Source of the DNA: an uncultured Arachnia sp.
GTDB lineage: Bacteria > Actinomycetota > Actinomycetes > Propionibacteriales > Propionibacteriaceae
DNA length: 64,000 nt
Assembly (NCBI GenBank): GCA_947499145.1
Contig: CANMNB010000012.1
Coordinates: 124,001 to 188,000 of the forward strand
Direction of reading: 5' to 3'
A program made the position numbers and the translations under genes. Below are positions 23,865 through 32,859 of the stretch, in pieces. The notes below the pieces were generated by a model, which had not been told where the DNA came from, ran no database searches, and saw only the letters and a program-made list of their open reading frames with translations. How positions within the stretch are numbered: the stretch's first letter is position 1; the number at the start of each line of letters is the position of its first letter.

Positions 23865-24623
23865 CTAGCGACGGCCCCTCTCACGGTCGGGGGTGCCGAT
23901 GGGATCCCAGCCGCGTCGCTGTCCGCTCGTGGACCGGGTGGGGACCTGGTCGCGGGAGCGGTAGACGATGTAGGGGCGGAACAGGTAGTGCAGCGGCGCG
24001 GTGAACGCGTGCACCAGACGCGTGAACGGCGTGATCGCGAACAGCGCGAACCCGATGAGAACGTGCGTCTTGAACTGCCACGTCGAGGCGGCCATCGCGT
24101 CGACGTCGGGCTGCAGCACCAGGAGTGATCGGAACCAGACCGACACGGTCTCCCGGTAGTTGTGATGCTCCCCGCTCGGCGTGGTGTCGCCCGTCAGCGT
24201 GGCGACCATGCCAGCGAGGATGACGGCCCCGAGGACCAGGTACATGAACTTGTCGTTGGCCGTCGTTGCGGCGAAGACCCGCCCGGTGCGGCGACGTCGC
24301 CAGATCAGCATCGCCAGGCCGGCGATCAGGGCCAACCCCGCCAAGCCACCGCCGTAGAGGGCGCCGGCGTGGTACATCTCCTGGCTCAGACCGATCCAGT
24401 CGGTGAACGCCTTGGGGATCAGGAGGCCGACGAGGTGGCCGATGAGGACGGCCAGGAGGGCGAAGTGGAAGACCGGCGAGGCGACCTTCAGCAGCTTTGA
24501 CTCGTACAGCTGGGAGCTGCGGGTGGTCCAGCCGAACTGGTCGTACTTGTAGCGCCACACGAGTCCACCGACGAGGACGATGACGGTGAGGTAGGGAAGG
24601 ATTCCCCACAGGAGGAAGTTCAT
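23865..24623 (-). CDS. narI: Respiratory nitrate reductase gamma subunit
   Basis: The 252-residue membrane cytochrome b has five helices starting FLLWGILPYLTVIVLVGGLVWRYKYDQFGWTTRSSQLYE. The heme-ligand histidines are in VFHFALLAVLIGHLVGLLIP and in the C-terminal FKTHVLIGFALFAITPFTRLVHAFTAPLHYL. It oxidises menaquinol and passes electrons to NarH. Its ATG overlaps narJ by four bases. Confidence 0.95.
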   Translation of the reverse strand: MNFLLWGILPYLTVIVLVGGLVWRYKYDQFGWTTRSSQLYESKLLKVASPVFHFALLAVLIGHLVGLLIPKAFTDWIGLSQEMYHAGALYGGGLAGLALIAGLAMLIWRRRRTGRVFAATTANDKFMYLVLGAVILAGMVATLTGDTTPSGEHHNYRETVSVWFRSLLVLQPDVDAMAASTWQFKTHVLIGFALFAITPFTRLVHAFTAPLHYLFRPYIVYRSRDQVPTRSTSGQRRGWDPIGTPDRERGRR

Positions 24624-25243
24624 GCTGGCCTGCCTGTCTGGATCTGGTAGGTCTCGAGGCCGACCTGCTCGATCGGCGGGGCGTCCACGAACGTGGCGCC
24701 GTAGAGCTTCTGCACATCGGACCGGTCCTGGGCCAGGGGCCCGGGCAACGACCGGCACACGGCCTCGACGACTCCCTCGTGCGGCAGCTTGTCCTTCCGC
24801 AGCCCCAGGCGCAGCAACTCGAGGCTCGCCCGGTAACCGTTGAGCAGGCCCAGCCCCCGTTCCTCGTCGCCACGGGCGGCGAACTCGAGGACCATCGGCA
24901 GGTAGTCGGGCAGCTCGCCGTCGAGGTCGACCAGCAGCCCCGAGTCACGGTAGGTCTGCTTGATGGCTGCCAGCACCTCCCCGCGCCGGCGGGTGTCGCC
25001 GTCGGTCCAGTAGGTCAGGTGCAGGGCATGACGACGGGACAGGTCGAATTCCTGCACGTGGAACTCCTGCAGCTCCCGCAGGGGCAGCGACCGCAGGTGC
25101 GCGATCGCCGGCGCGAACAGCGGTCCCGACGACGTCGCCGCCAGGGCTTCCTCCACGAGGTCCAGCGTGGCCAGCAGCTGCTCGTCCGGATAGCTCAGCA
25201 GCAGGCTTGCCGCCTGGAAACAGATCCGGGTCTCGGTGCTCAT
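24620..25243 (-). CDS. narJ: Nitrate reductase maturation chaperone NarJ
   Basis: A 207-residue all-helical TorD-like chaperone: ICFQAASLLLSYPDEQLLATLDLVEEAL, LRELQEFHVQEFDLSRRHALHLTYWTDGDTRRRGEVLAAIKQTYRDSG (the Y-x3-FD-like NarJ signature) and LPDYLPMVLEFAA. It holds apo-NarG for cofactor insertion. It lies five bases after narH and overlaps narI. Confidence 0.95.
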   Translation of the reverse strand: MSTETRICFQAASLLLSYPDEQLLATLDLVEEALAATSSGPLFAPAIAHLRSLPLRELQEFHVQEFDLSRRHALHLTYWTDGDTRRRGEVLAAIKQTYRDSGLLVDLDGELPDYLPMVLEFAARGDEERGLGLLNGYRASLELLRLGLRKDKLPHEGVVEAVCRSLPGPLAQDRSDVQKLYGATFVDAPPIEQVGLETYQIQTGRPA

Positions 25244-25248
25244 GGTGA

Positions 25249-26820
25249 TCAGTCCATGCTCGTGTCGTGGGCCGCCGCCTGCCGATTCCGGTAACTCTCG
25301 ATGGTGACCGGCACCGGGCGCCCGGAGGAGCTGCCGTAGGGGCCGTCGCCGTCGTACATCGGATCGCCGTCGAAGTCCACGGAGCAGCCCATCTCCTCGA
25401 GGTTGTGGGCCTGCTCGCGGTGGGCGGTGGGGATGACGTAGCGCTCGTCGTACTTGGCGATGGCCAGCAGGCGGTACATCTGCTCCATCGCGCCGCCCGT
25501 CATGCCGACGGCGGCCGCGAGCTCCTCGTCGCCGCCCCGACCGAGGGTGACATCGCGCATGTAGCTACGCATGGCGGCGAGCTTCTGCAGGACCTCGACG
25601 ACGGGCTGCGTGTCACCGGCGGTGAACAGCTCGGCCAGGTACTCCACCGGGATGCGGAGCGTGTCGATGGCACCGAACAGGTTGCCGGCGGCCTCGGCGT
25701 CGTGGCCCTGCTCCTTGAGGAGGTCCACCACCGGGGACAGCGGCGGGATGTACCAGACCATCGGCATCGTGCGGTACTCCGGGTGCAGCGGGAGCGCCAC
25801 CTTGAAGTACTTGCACAGCGCGTAGATCGGGGACTTGGCGGCTGCGAGCAGCCAGTCCTCCGGGATGCCGCTCTCGCGTGCGGCCGCGACGACCTCGGGG
25901 TCACGCGGGTCGAGCATGAGGTCGAGCTGCGCCTCGTAGAGGTCCTTCGGGTCCTCGACGGCAGCGGCCTCGGTCACGCGGTCGGCGTCGTAGAGCACGA
26001 TGCCGATGTAGCGCAGGCGGCCGACGCACGTCTCCGAACACACCGTCGGCAGTCCGACCTCGATGCGCGGATAGCAGAAGTGGCACTTCTCGGCCTTGCC
26101 GGTGCGGTGGTTGAAGTAGATCTTCTTGTACGGGCACCCGGTGATGCACTGGCGCCAGCCGCGGCAGCGGTCCTGGTCCACCAGCACGATGCCGTCCTCC
26201 TCGCGCTTGTAGATCGCACCCGAGGGGCAGGCGGCCATGCAGGAGGGGTTGAGGCAGTGCTCGCAGATCCGCGGCACGAAGAACATGAACGTCTTCTCGT
26301 ACTCCGCCTTGATCCGCATGTTCGACTCCTCGCGGAGCTTCGCGATGATCGGATCGTCCTGGATGGTCTCGTGGATGCCGCCCAGCGCGTCGTCCCAGTT
26401 GGCCGACGACGTGATGGCCATGTTGTCGCCGGTGATGAGCGACTTCGGCTGCGCCACGGGGAAGTCATCGATCAGGGGCGACTTGATGAGGTTCTCGTAG
26501 TCGTAGGTCCAGGGCTCGTAGTAGTCATCCAGACCCGGCTGCACCGGCGAGGCGAAGATGCTGAGCAGCTTCTTGAACCGCCCGCCGGACTTGAGCTTGA
26601 GCCGCCCGTTGCGGGTGCGGACCCAGCCGCCCTGCCACTTCTCCTGGTCCTCGTACGTGCGGGGGTAGCCGAGACCGGGGCGGGTCTCGACGTTGTTGAA
26701 CCACACGTACTCGATGCCGGCCCGGTTGGTCCAGGCCTGCTTGCACGTCACCGAACACGTGTGGCATCCGATGCACTTGTCGAGGTTCATCACCATCGAC
26801 ACCTGCGCCATGACTCGCAT
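25249..26820 (-). CDS. narH: Respiratory nitrate reductase beta subunit
   Basis: The 523-residue protein carries four cysteine clusters: CIGCHTCSVTCKQ near residue 16, CEHCLNPSCMAACP, CRGWRQCITGCPYKK (Trp in place of a Cys, the [3Fe-4S] site) and CHFCYPRIEVGLPTVCSETCVGRLRY. It relays electrons from NarI hemes to NarG. The ATG at the narG stop (TGATG) is preferred because AGGAGG lies ten bases upstream; an internal ATG three codons later is possible. Confidence 0.96.
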   Translation of the reverse strand: MRVMAQVSMVMNLDKCIGCHTCSVTCKQAWTNRAGIEYVWFNNVETRPGLGYPRTYEDQEKWQGGWVRTRNGRLKLKSGGRFKKLLSIFASPVQPGLDDYYEPWTYDYENLIKSPLIDDFPVAQPKSLITGDNMAITSSANWDDALGGIHETIQDDPIIAKLREESNMRIKAEYEKTFMFFVPRICEHCLNPSCMAACPSGAIYKREEDGIVLVDQDRCRGWRQCITGCPYKKIYFNHRTGKAEKCHFCYPRIEVGLPTVCSETCVGRLRYIGIVLYDADRVTEAAAVEDPKDLYEAQLDLMLDPRDPEVVAAARESGIPEDWLLAAAKSPIYALCKYFKVALPLHPEYRTMPMVWYIPPLSPVVDLLKEQGHDAEAAGNLFGAIDTLRIPVEYLAELFTAGDTQPVVEVLQKLAAMRSYMRDVTLGRGGDEELAAAVGMTGGAMEQMYRLLAIAKYDERYVIPTAHREQAHNLEEMGCSVDFDGDPMYDGDGPYGSSSGRPVPVTIESYRNRQAAAHDTSMD

Positions 26821-29800
26821 CAGTACTGAACCTCCTGGGAGCGACGGCGCACCGTAGAGACGATGTCGCGCTGGACACCGGTGGGGCCGAGGTAGTTGAA
26901 CGCATAGCTCAGGTGGGCGTAGCCACCGATGAGGTGCGTCGGTTTGAGCAGGATCCGCGTCACCGAGTTGTGGATGCCGCCGCGGCGACCCGTCGCCTCG
27001 GACTTCGGGACGTCGATGGTGCGCTCCTGTGCGTGCTGGACGTAGGCGACGCCGTCGGGCAGCTTCGGCGAGACAACCGCCCGGGCCACGAAGACGCCGT
27101 TGGCGTTGGTGAGCTCGATCCAGTCGTTGTCCTTCACGCCGATGGACTTCGCGTCCGCGACGCTCAGCCAGGCTTGCGGGCCGCCGCGCCCGAGGCTCAG
27201 CATGAACAGGTTGTCCTGGTACTCGGAGTGGATCGACCACTTGTTGTGCACCGTGAGGTAGCGCAGCGTGATGGTCTTCTCACCGTTGGGCCCGAGCTCC
27301 GGCTCGCCGAAGCCACGAGTCATGTCCAGCGGCGGCCGGAAGATCGGCAGGTTCTCTCCCGCGTCGGTGAGCCAGTCGTGGTCGAGGAAGAAGTGCATCC
27401 GGCCCGACAGCGTGTGCCACGGCTTCAGTCGCTCGACATTGATCGTGAAGGCGGCGTAGCGTCGGCCGCCGGTCTCGGAACCGGACCACTCGGGCGACGT
27501 GATCACGGGCTGCGGGGCCTGCTGGGTCTCGATGAACGTGATCTGCTTCTCCTCCAGCCCCTCGGACAGGTCGGCGAGCCTGCGGCCGGTCTTCTTCTCG
27601 AGGTCGTGGAAGCCCTGCGTGGCCAGCTCGCCGTTGGTGGTGCCGGAGAAGGTGAGGATGGCCTCGGCGAACCGCTTGTCGGTGTCGACGGCCGGCCGAC
27701 CGGCGGCCACGCCGTCGGGGAAGACGCCGTGCTTCTTGGCCAGCTTCTCCACCTGGTGGGCGATGTCGTAGGTGATGTTCTTGACCGTGAACCCGAGGCG
27801 GTCCGCGAGGGGGCCGACGGAGACGAGCTTGTCGGCGATCGCGGTGTAGTCGCGCTCCACGAGCATCAGGCTCGGCATGTTGACGCCGGGCTGGGCCGGG
27901 ATCTCGGGCTTCTTCCAATCCCGCTCGATGCCGCCGGGCTGCTTCAGCTGGCCCGGGGTGTCGTGCTGGAGGGGGACGGCGACGACGTCGTAGCGCGTGT
28001 CGAGCCGGCCCTTGGCCATCCGGGAGATGGCGCGGGCGAGGTCGACGAACACGTCGAAGTCGGTCTTGGTCTCCCACGGCGGGTTGATGGCCGGGGTGAA
28101 CGCGTGCACGTAGGGGTGCATGTCGGTGCTGGAGAGGTCGTGCTTCTCGTACCAGGTGGCGGCCGGGAAGACGAGGTCGCTCAGCATCGTCGAGCTGGTC
28201 ATGCGGAAGTCGGCGGTGATGAGCAGGTCGAGCTTGCCCTCGGGGGCCTCCTCGTGGAAAGCGACCTCCTTCGGGTGCATCCCGGCCCCGTGCTCGTTGG
28301 GCATCACGTTGTTGTGCGTGCCCAGCAGGTGCTTGAGGAAGTACTCGTTGCCCTTGGCGGAGGACCCGAACAGGTTGGAGCGCCACAGGATCATCGTGCG
28401 CGGCCAGTTCTCCGGCGCATCGACGTCCTCGATCGCCGAGCCCAGTTCCCCGGACTTGAGCTTGGCCGCCACCCAGGAGCTGACATCCGGGGCCTCCCCC
28501 GCCTCGACGGCGGCGCGGGCCTCGTCGGCGAGGTCCAGCGGGTTGCGGTCGAACTGGGGGTAGAACGGCATCCAACCCTGCCGCCACGACTTGGCCATGG
28601 CATCGGCGCTGTGCAGCCCGTCGAGCGAACCGGTCGACAGCGGGCTGGTGATCGCGTCGGCGGAGTAGCCGTCGGTGCGCCACTGGTCGGTGTGCATGTA
28701 CCAGTACCCGGTGCCGATCATGGTGCGCGGCGGGCGCGACCAGTCGAGCGCGTTGGCCATGTTGAACCAGCCCGTCATGGGGCGGCACTTCTCCTGGCCG
28801 ACGTAGTGGGCCCAGCCGCCGCCGTTGCGGCCGATGCAGCCGGTCATCATGAGCAGCGCCATGATCGCGCGATAGGTGGTGTCGGCGTGGTACCAGTGGC
28901 AGATGCCCGCGCCGATGATGATCATCGTGCGGCCCTGGGAGTCCTCGGAGTTCTTGGCGAACTCGCGGGCGATCCGGAGGCACGCCTCGGCCGGCACCGC
29001 CGTGATGGGCGCCTGCCAGGCGGGGGTGTAGGGGACGGTCTCGTCGTCGTAGCCGCTCGGCCACACACCTGGCAGTCCCTCACGACCCACGCCGTACTGG
29101 GCGAGCATCAGGTCGAAGACGGTGGTGACGAGGTGGTCACCGACGCGCATCGTCGGCACGCCGCGCTGCAGGATCGAGCCCTTGCCGCGCGGGTCTTCGA
29201 AGCACGGCAGCGCGATCTCGGCGGCGTCCGCGCCGTCAGCCTCGAGCAGTGAGAGGGCCGGGTCGAGATCGCCGAGCTCCAGGTTCCACTTGCCCTGGCC
29301 GTCGTCGTTGTACCGGTAGCCGATGGAGCCGTTCGGGACCTGCGGGGTGGCCGTGGCCTTGTCCCAGAGCACGGTCTTCCAGGCGGCGTCGGGGACGTCC
29401 TGGCCGAGGTCGGCGGCCGTGAGGAACTTGGCCGCGGTGAGGCCGTGGCCGTCGGGGTGCTCGACGAGGCGCACCAGCATGGTCATGTCGGTGTACTGCT
29501 TGACGTAGTCCTCGAAGAACGGGACGCGACGCTCGACGAAGTTCTCCTTGAGCATCACGTGGCCCATCGCCATGGCCAGCGCGCCATCGGTGCCGGCCTG
29601 GGCGGGCAGCCACTCGTCGGCGAACTTGACGTTGTCGGCGTAGTCGGGGGCGACGGTGACCACCTTGGTGCCGCGGTAGCGCACCTCGGCCATCCAGTGG
29701 GCGTCGGGGGTACGGGTGACCGGGACGTTGGAGCCCCACATCATGAGGTAGGTGGCGTCCCACCAGTCGCCGGACTCGGGGACGTCGGTCTGGTCGCCGA

Positions 29801-30527
29801 ACACCTGCGGCGAGGCGACGGGCAGGTCCGCGTACCAGTCGTAGAAGCTCGTCATGGCGCCACCGAGCAGGTGGGTGAAGCGGGTGCCGATGGCGTGGCT
29901 CACCATGCTCATGGCCGGGATCGGGGAGAAGGAGACCAGCCGGTCGGGGCCGTACTCCTTGATGGTGTTGACGTAGCTGGCTGCCGCGATCTCGAGTGCC
30001 TCGTTCCAGGAGATCCGCACCAGGCCGCCCTTGCCGCGGGCCTGCTGGTAACGGCGGCGCTTGTCAGGATCAGTCGAGATCTCCTTGAAGGCGGCGACGG
30101 GGTCGCCAAGGCGCTTCTTGGCCTCGCGGTACATCTCGATGAGCACGCCACGCCCGTACGGGTAGCGGACCCGGGTGGGCGAGTAGGTGTACCAGGAGAA
30201 GGCCGCGCCGCGGGGGCAGCCGCGCGGCTCGTATTCGGGGCGGTCGTTGCCCGTCGTCGGATAGTCGGTCTGCTGCGCCTCCCACGTGATGATCCCGTCC
30301 TTGACGTAGACCTTCCACGAGCAGGATCCGGTGCAGTTCACGCCGTGGGTGGAGCGGACCACCTTGTCGTGGCTCCAGCGGTCTCGGTAGAAGACGTCAC
30401 CCTCGCGTCCGCCGTCGCGGAACACGGCGCGGTTGTCGTCGGTGGTGTCCCACTTGGAGAAGAACTTCCCCAGGTTCAGCAGGGCGTCGCTGGCCGGTCC
30501 GTCGAGGCGTGCTTGCTCGGTCGTCAT
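26820..30527 (-). CDS. narG: Respiratory nitrate reductase alpha subunit
   Basis: The 1,235-residue bis-MGD subunit starts without a Tat leader. The FS0 cluster motif is HGVNCTGSCSW (His-x3-Cys-x3-Cys) with the fourth ligand in RGCPRGAAFSWY. The active-site region includes FYDWYADLPVASPQVFGDQTD with the Mo-ligand Asp region, and the C-terminal molydopterin-binding domain ends near SVADAKSIGVKDNDWIELTNANGVFVARAVV. It reduces nitrate to nitrite on the cytoplasmic face. It heads a gap-free minus-strand run through narH, narJ, narI, two narK genes, moaE and the MoeB-like gene. Confidence 0.97.
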   Translation of the reverse strand: MTTEQARLDGPASDALLNLGKFFSKWDTTDDNRAVFRDGGREGDVFYRDRWSHDKVVRSTHGVNCTGSCSWKVYVKDGIITWEAQQTDYPTTGNDRPEYEPRGCPRGAAFSWYTYSPTRVRYPYGRGVLIEMYREAKKRLGDPVAAFKEISTDPDKRRRYQQARGKGGLVRISWNEALEIAAASYVNTIKEYGPDRLVSFSPIPAMSMVSHAIGTRFTHLLGGAMTSFYDWYADLPVASPQVFGDQTDVPESGDWWDATYLMMWGSNVPVTRTPDAHWMAEVRYRGTKVVTVAPDYADNVKFADEWLPAQAGTDGALAMAMGHVMLKENFVERRVPFFEDYVKQYTDMTMLVRLVEHPDGHGLTAAKFLTAADLGQDVPDAAWKTVLWDKATATPQVPNGSIGYRYNDDGQGKWNLELGDLDPALSLLEADGADAAEIALPCFEDPRGKGSILQRGVPTMRVGDHLVTTVFDLMLAQYGVGREGLPGVWPSGYDDETVPYTPAWQAPITAVPAEACLRIAREFAKNSEDSQGRTMIIIGAGICHWYHADTTYRAIMALLMMTGCIGRNGGGWAHYVGQEKCRPMTGWFNMANALDWSRPPRTMIGTGYWYMHTDQWRTDGYSADAITSPLSTGSLDGLHSADAMAKSWRQGWMPFYPQFDRNPLDLADEARAAVEAGEAPDVSSWVAAKLKSGELGSAIEDVDAPENWPRTMILWRSNLFGSSAKGNEYFLKHLLGTHNNVMPNEHGAGMHPKEVAFHEEAPEGKLDLLITADFRMTSSTMLSDLVFPAATWYEKHDLSSTDMHPYVHAFTPAINPPWETKTDFDVFVDLARAISRMAKGRLDTRYDVVAVPLQHDTPGQLKQPGGIERDWKKPEIPAQPGVNMPSLMLVERDYTAIADKLVSVGPLADRLGFTVKNITYDIAHQVEKLAKKHGVFPDGVAAGRPAVDTDKRFAEAILTFSGTTNGELATQGFHDLEKKTGRRLADLSEGLEEKQITFIETQQAPQPVITSPEWSGSETGGRRYAAFTINVERLKPWHTLSGRMHFFLDHDWLTDAGENLPIFRPPLDMTRGFGEPELGPNGEKTITLRYLTVHNKWSIHSEYQDNLFMLSLGRGGPQAWLSVADAKSIGVKDNDWIELTNANGVFVARAVVSPKLPDGVAYVQHAQERTIDVPKSEATGRRGGIHNSVTRILLKPTHLIGGYAHLSYAFNYLGPTGVQRDIVSTVRRRSQEVQY

Positions 30528-30615
30528 GGACCCATCAAAGCAAATTCTGCCTGTGTATAAACCCCACTCAGGGCACATTTCGGCAACGAATTGGACTGCC
30601 TTTTCGCGACGTTTC

Positions 30616-30632
30616 CCTTGTCAATTTCAAGG
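30616..30632. promoter_or_regulatory. Palindrome upstream of narG, possible Crp/FNR-family site
   Basis: CCTTGTCAATTTCAAGG has perfect five-base arms around seven bases. It is about 90 bp before the narG ATG. It resembles but does not match the FNR consensus (spacing one base short), so the binding protein is unassigned. A TTTATAC at about 30553-30559 on the minus strand could be the -10. Confidence 0.3.
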
Positions 30633-30643
30633 CACGCGCTCTC

Positions 30644-30701
30644 CCGAAAATCGATCACTGATCGATCTTCCCCCGTCCGCTTCCGAGGATCGATCACTGA
30701 C
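30644..30701 (+). repeat. 58-bp dispersed palindromic repeat, copy d
   Basis: CCGAAAATCGATCACTGATC, the core CCCCCGTCCGCTTCCGA and GGATCGATCACTGACC. This is the most symmetrical copy. With its satellite it occupies most of the 256-bp gap between narG and the GH43 gene. Confidence 0.85.
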
Positions 30702-30736
30702 CCCCCAAAACCGGGCCCCCGACTAGGCCCTCAGGT

Positions 30737-30761
30737 GAAAATCGACCACTGATCGATTTTC
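30737..30761. repeat. Satellite hairpin of the 58-bp repeat, copy d
   Basis: GAAAATCGA-CCACTGA-TCGATTTTC is a perfect 9-bp-arm inverted repeat 35 bp after copy d, equivalent to the one after copy c. Confidence 0.8.
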
Positions 30762-30783
30762 CCGAGGTCGGCGACGAGGAGCG

Positions 30784-31737
30784 TCACTGACCCCCGAAGG
30801 CCGCCTCCAGACGCGCCCACTCGTCGCCGAGCAACGGGAGTACGGCGCCATGCTTGGTGTCCGGAGGCAGGTGGAAGTCGGCGTCGTCCACCGGCCGCCA
30901 CTCCCCCGACGCCAGGTCCGTCGTGGTCAACGCGTGGTAGCCGTGTGGCATCCGGGAGTACTGGTCGACCCACAGGTACCAGCGCTGCTCCCGGTTGTCC
31001 TTGAACACCAGAGGCCCCTCGACGGTGTCGCCGAAGCACTGACCGAGGTTGCGCGCCAGCAGCGCGAAGTCATCGCTCCACACCCCCGTCCCCCGCTGGT
31101 GGAACACCTGCCAGGAGTCCGGAGCCCGGTCGTCCTGCTTCGCGAAGCGATGGATGCACCCGTCATCGACGGCGACCGTCATGTCGATCACCCCGACGGG
31201 GAGGCGCAAGTACGGCTCGGCGGGGCCAAAGCTCTGGAAGTCTGCGGTTCGGACGGTCATCAGCTGGGCCACCGCATCACCCTGGCGCGACGAATCCGCG
31301 TAGAGCTTGGACGCGAAGTGCACCACGTAGTCCCCGGTCTCGGGATCGTGGAACGACTCCGGCGCCCATGCCATCCCGGCCTCCGGGGGCGCAACCTCGA
31401 CGGCGCGGGGCCCGTCCCAGTGCACCAGGTCACCGGAGTCCCACACCAGGATCGAGCGACTGCCGTGCCGTTGGAAGGCATCCCAGTCCTGGCCCTCCTC
31501 GCGCCAGACGCGCAGGTCCGAGGCGACGATGTGGAACTGTCCGTCGCACGCCCGGATGATGTGCGGGTCCCGGACACCGGTGGTGCCGATCGTCGACGAA
31601 AGCACCGGTCGTCCACCGTTCAGACGATGCCAGCGGAGTGGGTCGTCACCGTCGCTCAGCGAGAAGTAGATCTTCTCGGCGTGGCCGAGTGGGTCCTCGA
31701 CGAAGTGCACCAGGAGGTAACCATGTGGGGATGCCAT
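30784..31737 (-). CDS. GH43-like intracellular glycoside hydrolase
   Basis: A 317-residue five-bladed propeller protein without signal peptide. TGVRDPHIIRA near residue 53 holds a probable catalytic Asp of the GH43 family, MAWAPESFHDPETGDYVVHFASK the general-acid Glu, and GVIDMTVAVDDG a further blade. Activity on arabinosyl or xylosyl oligosaccharides is inferred from family and context. It is divergent from the LacI regulator, shares its operator, and has GATAAT six bases before the ATG (leaderless). Subfamily and substrate are not resolved. Confidence 0.78.
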   Translation of the reverse strand: MASPHGYLLVHFVEDPLGHAEKIYFSLSDGDDPLRWHRLNGGRPVLSSTIGTTGVRDPHIIRACDGQFHIVASDLRVWREEGQDWDAFQRHGSRSILVWDSGDLVHWDGPRAVEVAPPEAGMAWAPESFHDPETGDYVVHFASKLYADSSRQGDAVAQLMTVRTADFQSFGPAEPYLRLPVGVIDMTVAVDDGCIHRFAKQDDRAPDSWQVFHQRGTGVWSDDFALLARNLGQCFGDTVEGPLVFKDNREQRWYLWVDQYSRMPHGYHALTTTDLASGEWRPVDDADFHLPPDTKHGAVLPLLGDEWARLEAAFGGQ

Positions 31738-31743
31738 GCGCCC

Positions 31744-31774
31744 ATTATCGCGTATAACGATAAATGCGTATAGT
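31744..31774. promoter_or_regulatory. Divergent promoter and operator between GH43 and LacI regulator
   Basis: A minus-strand -10 (GATAAT, 31744-31749) and a plus-strand -10 (TATAGT, 31769-31774) flank TATAACGATAAA (31753-31764). Its reverse complement, TTTATCGTTATA, matches the paired sites before the ABC operon at 10 of 12 bases. The region also reads as the palindrome TTATCGCGTATAACGATAA (31745-31763). Confidence 0.65.
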
Positions 31775-31835
31775 CTGAGCCGAAAACGTGCCGCGACGAC
31801 CCATCGCTGGGCACGACCAATCCTGTGGAGGCGCC

Positions 31836-32831
31836 ATGGTCACGATGAATGACGTGGCACGGGCGGCCGGCGTCTCCGTCATGACGGTCTCCAACGTGCT
31901 CAACGGGCGCCCCAACGTGAGTACCCCCACCCGGGACCGCGTGCTGGAGGTCGTGAGCGACCTGGGTTACCAGATGAACCTCACGGCCCGGCACCTCCGC
32001 GCCGGGCGCACCGACTCGATCGCCATGGTCGTCCCCAACTTCAACGGCTATTTCGGCGAACTGGCCGACGACCTGACCCACCTCCTGCAGGACTCCGGAC
32101 GGCACCTCGTCCTGGAGAGCACCTCCGCCCGGCCCGACGCCGAGCTCCAGGCATTCTCGATGGCACGGCTCCGGATGCACGACGCCGCCATCATCTCCGT
32201 GTCGGGACTGAGCGCCGACGAGGTGGCCCGGCTGCGGCCGCTGGTACCCGTCGTGCTGCTCGGTGAGCGGGAGATGCCCGACGACCTGGACCACCTCCAA
32301 CTCGACAACGTCACAGGCGCACGGATCGCGACGGAGCACCTCATCTCCCGGGGCGCCACGCGCATCGCCATGCTCGGAGGCTCCTCCAACCCCGAGCACG
32401 ACATGTCGTACCGCCGACGCTGCGGCTGGCAGGAGGCGCTCGAAGCGGCCGGTTTGGAACACGACGCCGAGCTTGTCGCCACCCTCGAGCGCTTCTCGCC
32501 CAGCGAGGCACACGGTGCCCTCAAGGAGTTGCGCGCGCGCACGAACTTCGACGGCCTGTTCTGCGCCACCGACACGGCCGCCCAGGGCGCCGTAGCGGCG
32601 CTGCACGACGCCGGGCTGCGGGTGCCGGAGGACGTACAGGTGGTCGGCTTCGACAACCTGGCGTCGTCCCGATTCTCGCCTCCATGTGGCCTGACCTCCG
32701 TCGGGCCGGAACTGGGCGAACTCCCGCGCCGGGTGCTGGCGATGCTGGAACGCCGGATGAGCGACCCGGACGCGCCCCCACAGCACGTCGTGCTCCCACT
32801 GCACCTGTTTGCGCGCGGCACCACGCGCTGA
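31836..32831 (+). CDS. LacI-family regulator of the oligosaccharide locus
   Basis: A 331-residue repressor: HTH VTMNDVARAAGVSVMTVSNVLNGRPNVS, hinge GYQMNLTARHLRAGRTDSI, effector domain with IAMVVPNFNGYFGELADDL, LDNVTGARIATEHLISRGATRIAMLGG and VVGFDNLASSRF. The ATG follows GGAGG at four bases. Matching sites lie in its own divergent promoter and before the downstream ABC operon, indicating local control of both GH43 units. The inducer is probably an imported oligosaccharide product. Confidence 0.88.
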   Translation: MVTMNDVARAAGVSVMTVSNVLNGRPNVSTPTRDRVLEVVSDLGYQMNLTARHLRAGRTDSIAMVVPNFNGYFGELADDLTHLLQDSGRHLVLESTSARPDAELQAFSMARLRMHDAAIISVSGLSADEVARLRPLVPVVLLGEREMPDDLDHLQLDNVTGARIATEHLISRGATRIAMLGGSSNPEHDMSYRRRCGWQEALEAAGLEHDAELVATLERFSPSEAHGALKELRARTNFDGLFCATDTAAQGAVAALHDAGLRVPEDVQVVGFDNLASSRFSPPCGLTSVGPELGELPRRVLAMLERRMSDPDAPPQHVVLPLHLFARGTTR

Positions 32832-32859
32832 CCTCGCCACATTCCTTTTCGACCCCCTC

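Noticed and set aside
26913..29252. Long open frame of 779 codons antisense to narG
   Set aside because: It is the complement of a well-conserved narG reading frame; in high-GC DNA the codon bias keeps the opposite strand open. The translation is low-complexity and matches no family.
30553..30559. TTTATAC as a firm narG -10 box
   Set aside because: No matching -35 lies at 16-18 bp, so it is only mentioned as a possibility.
30784..31737. Assignment of the 317-residue GH43-like protein to a specific substrate
   Set aside because: Catalytic-type motifs are visible, but subfamily signatures are not clear enough to choose between arabinan, xylan or other substrates.
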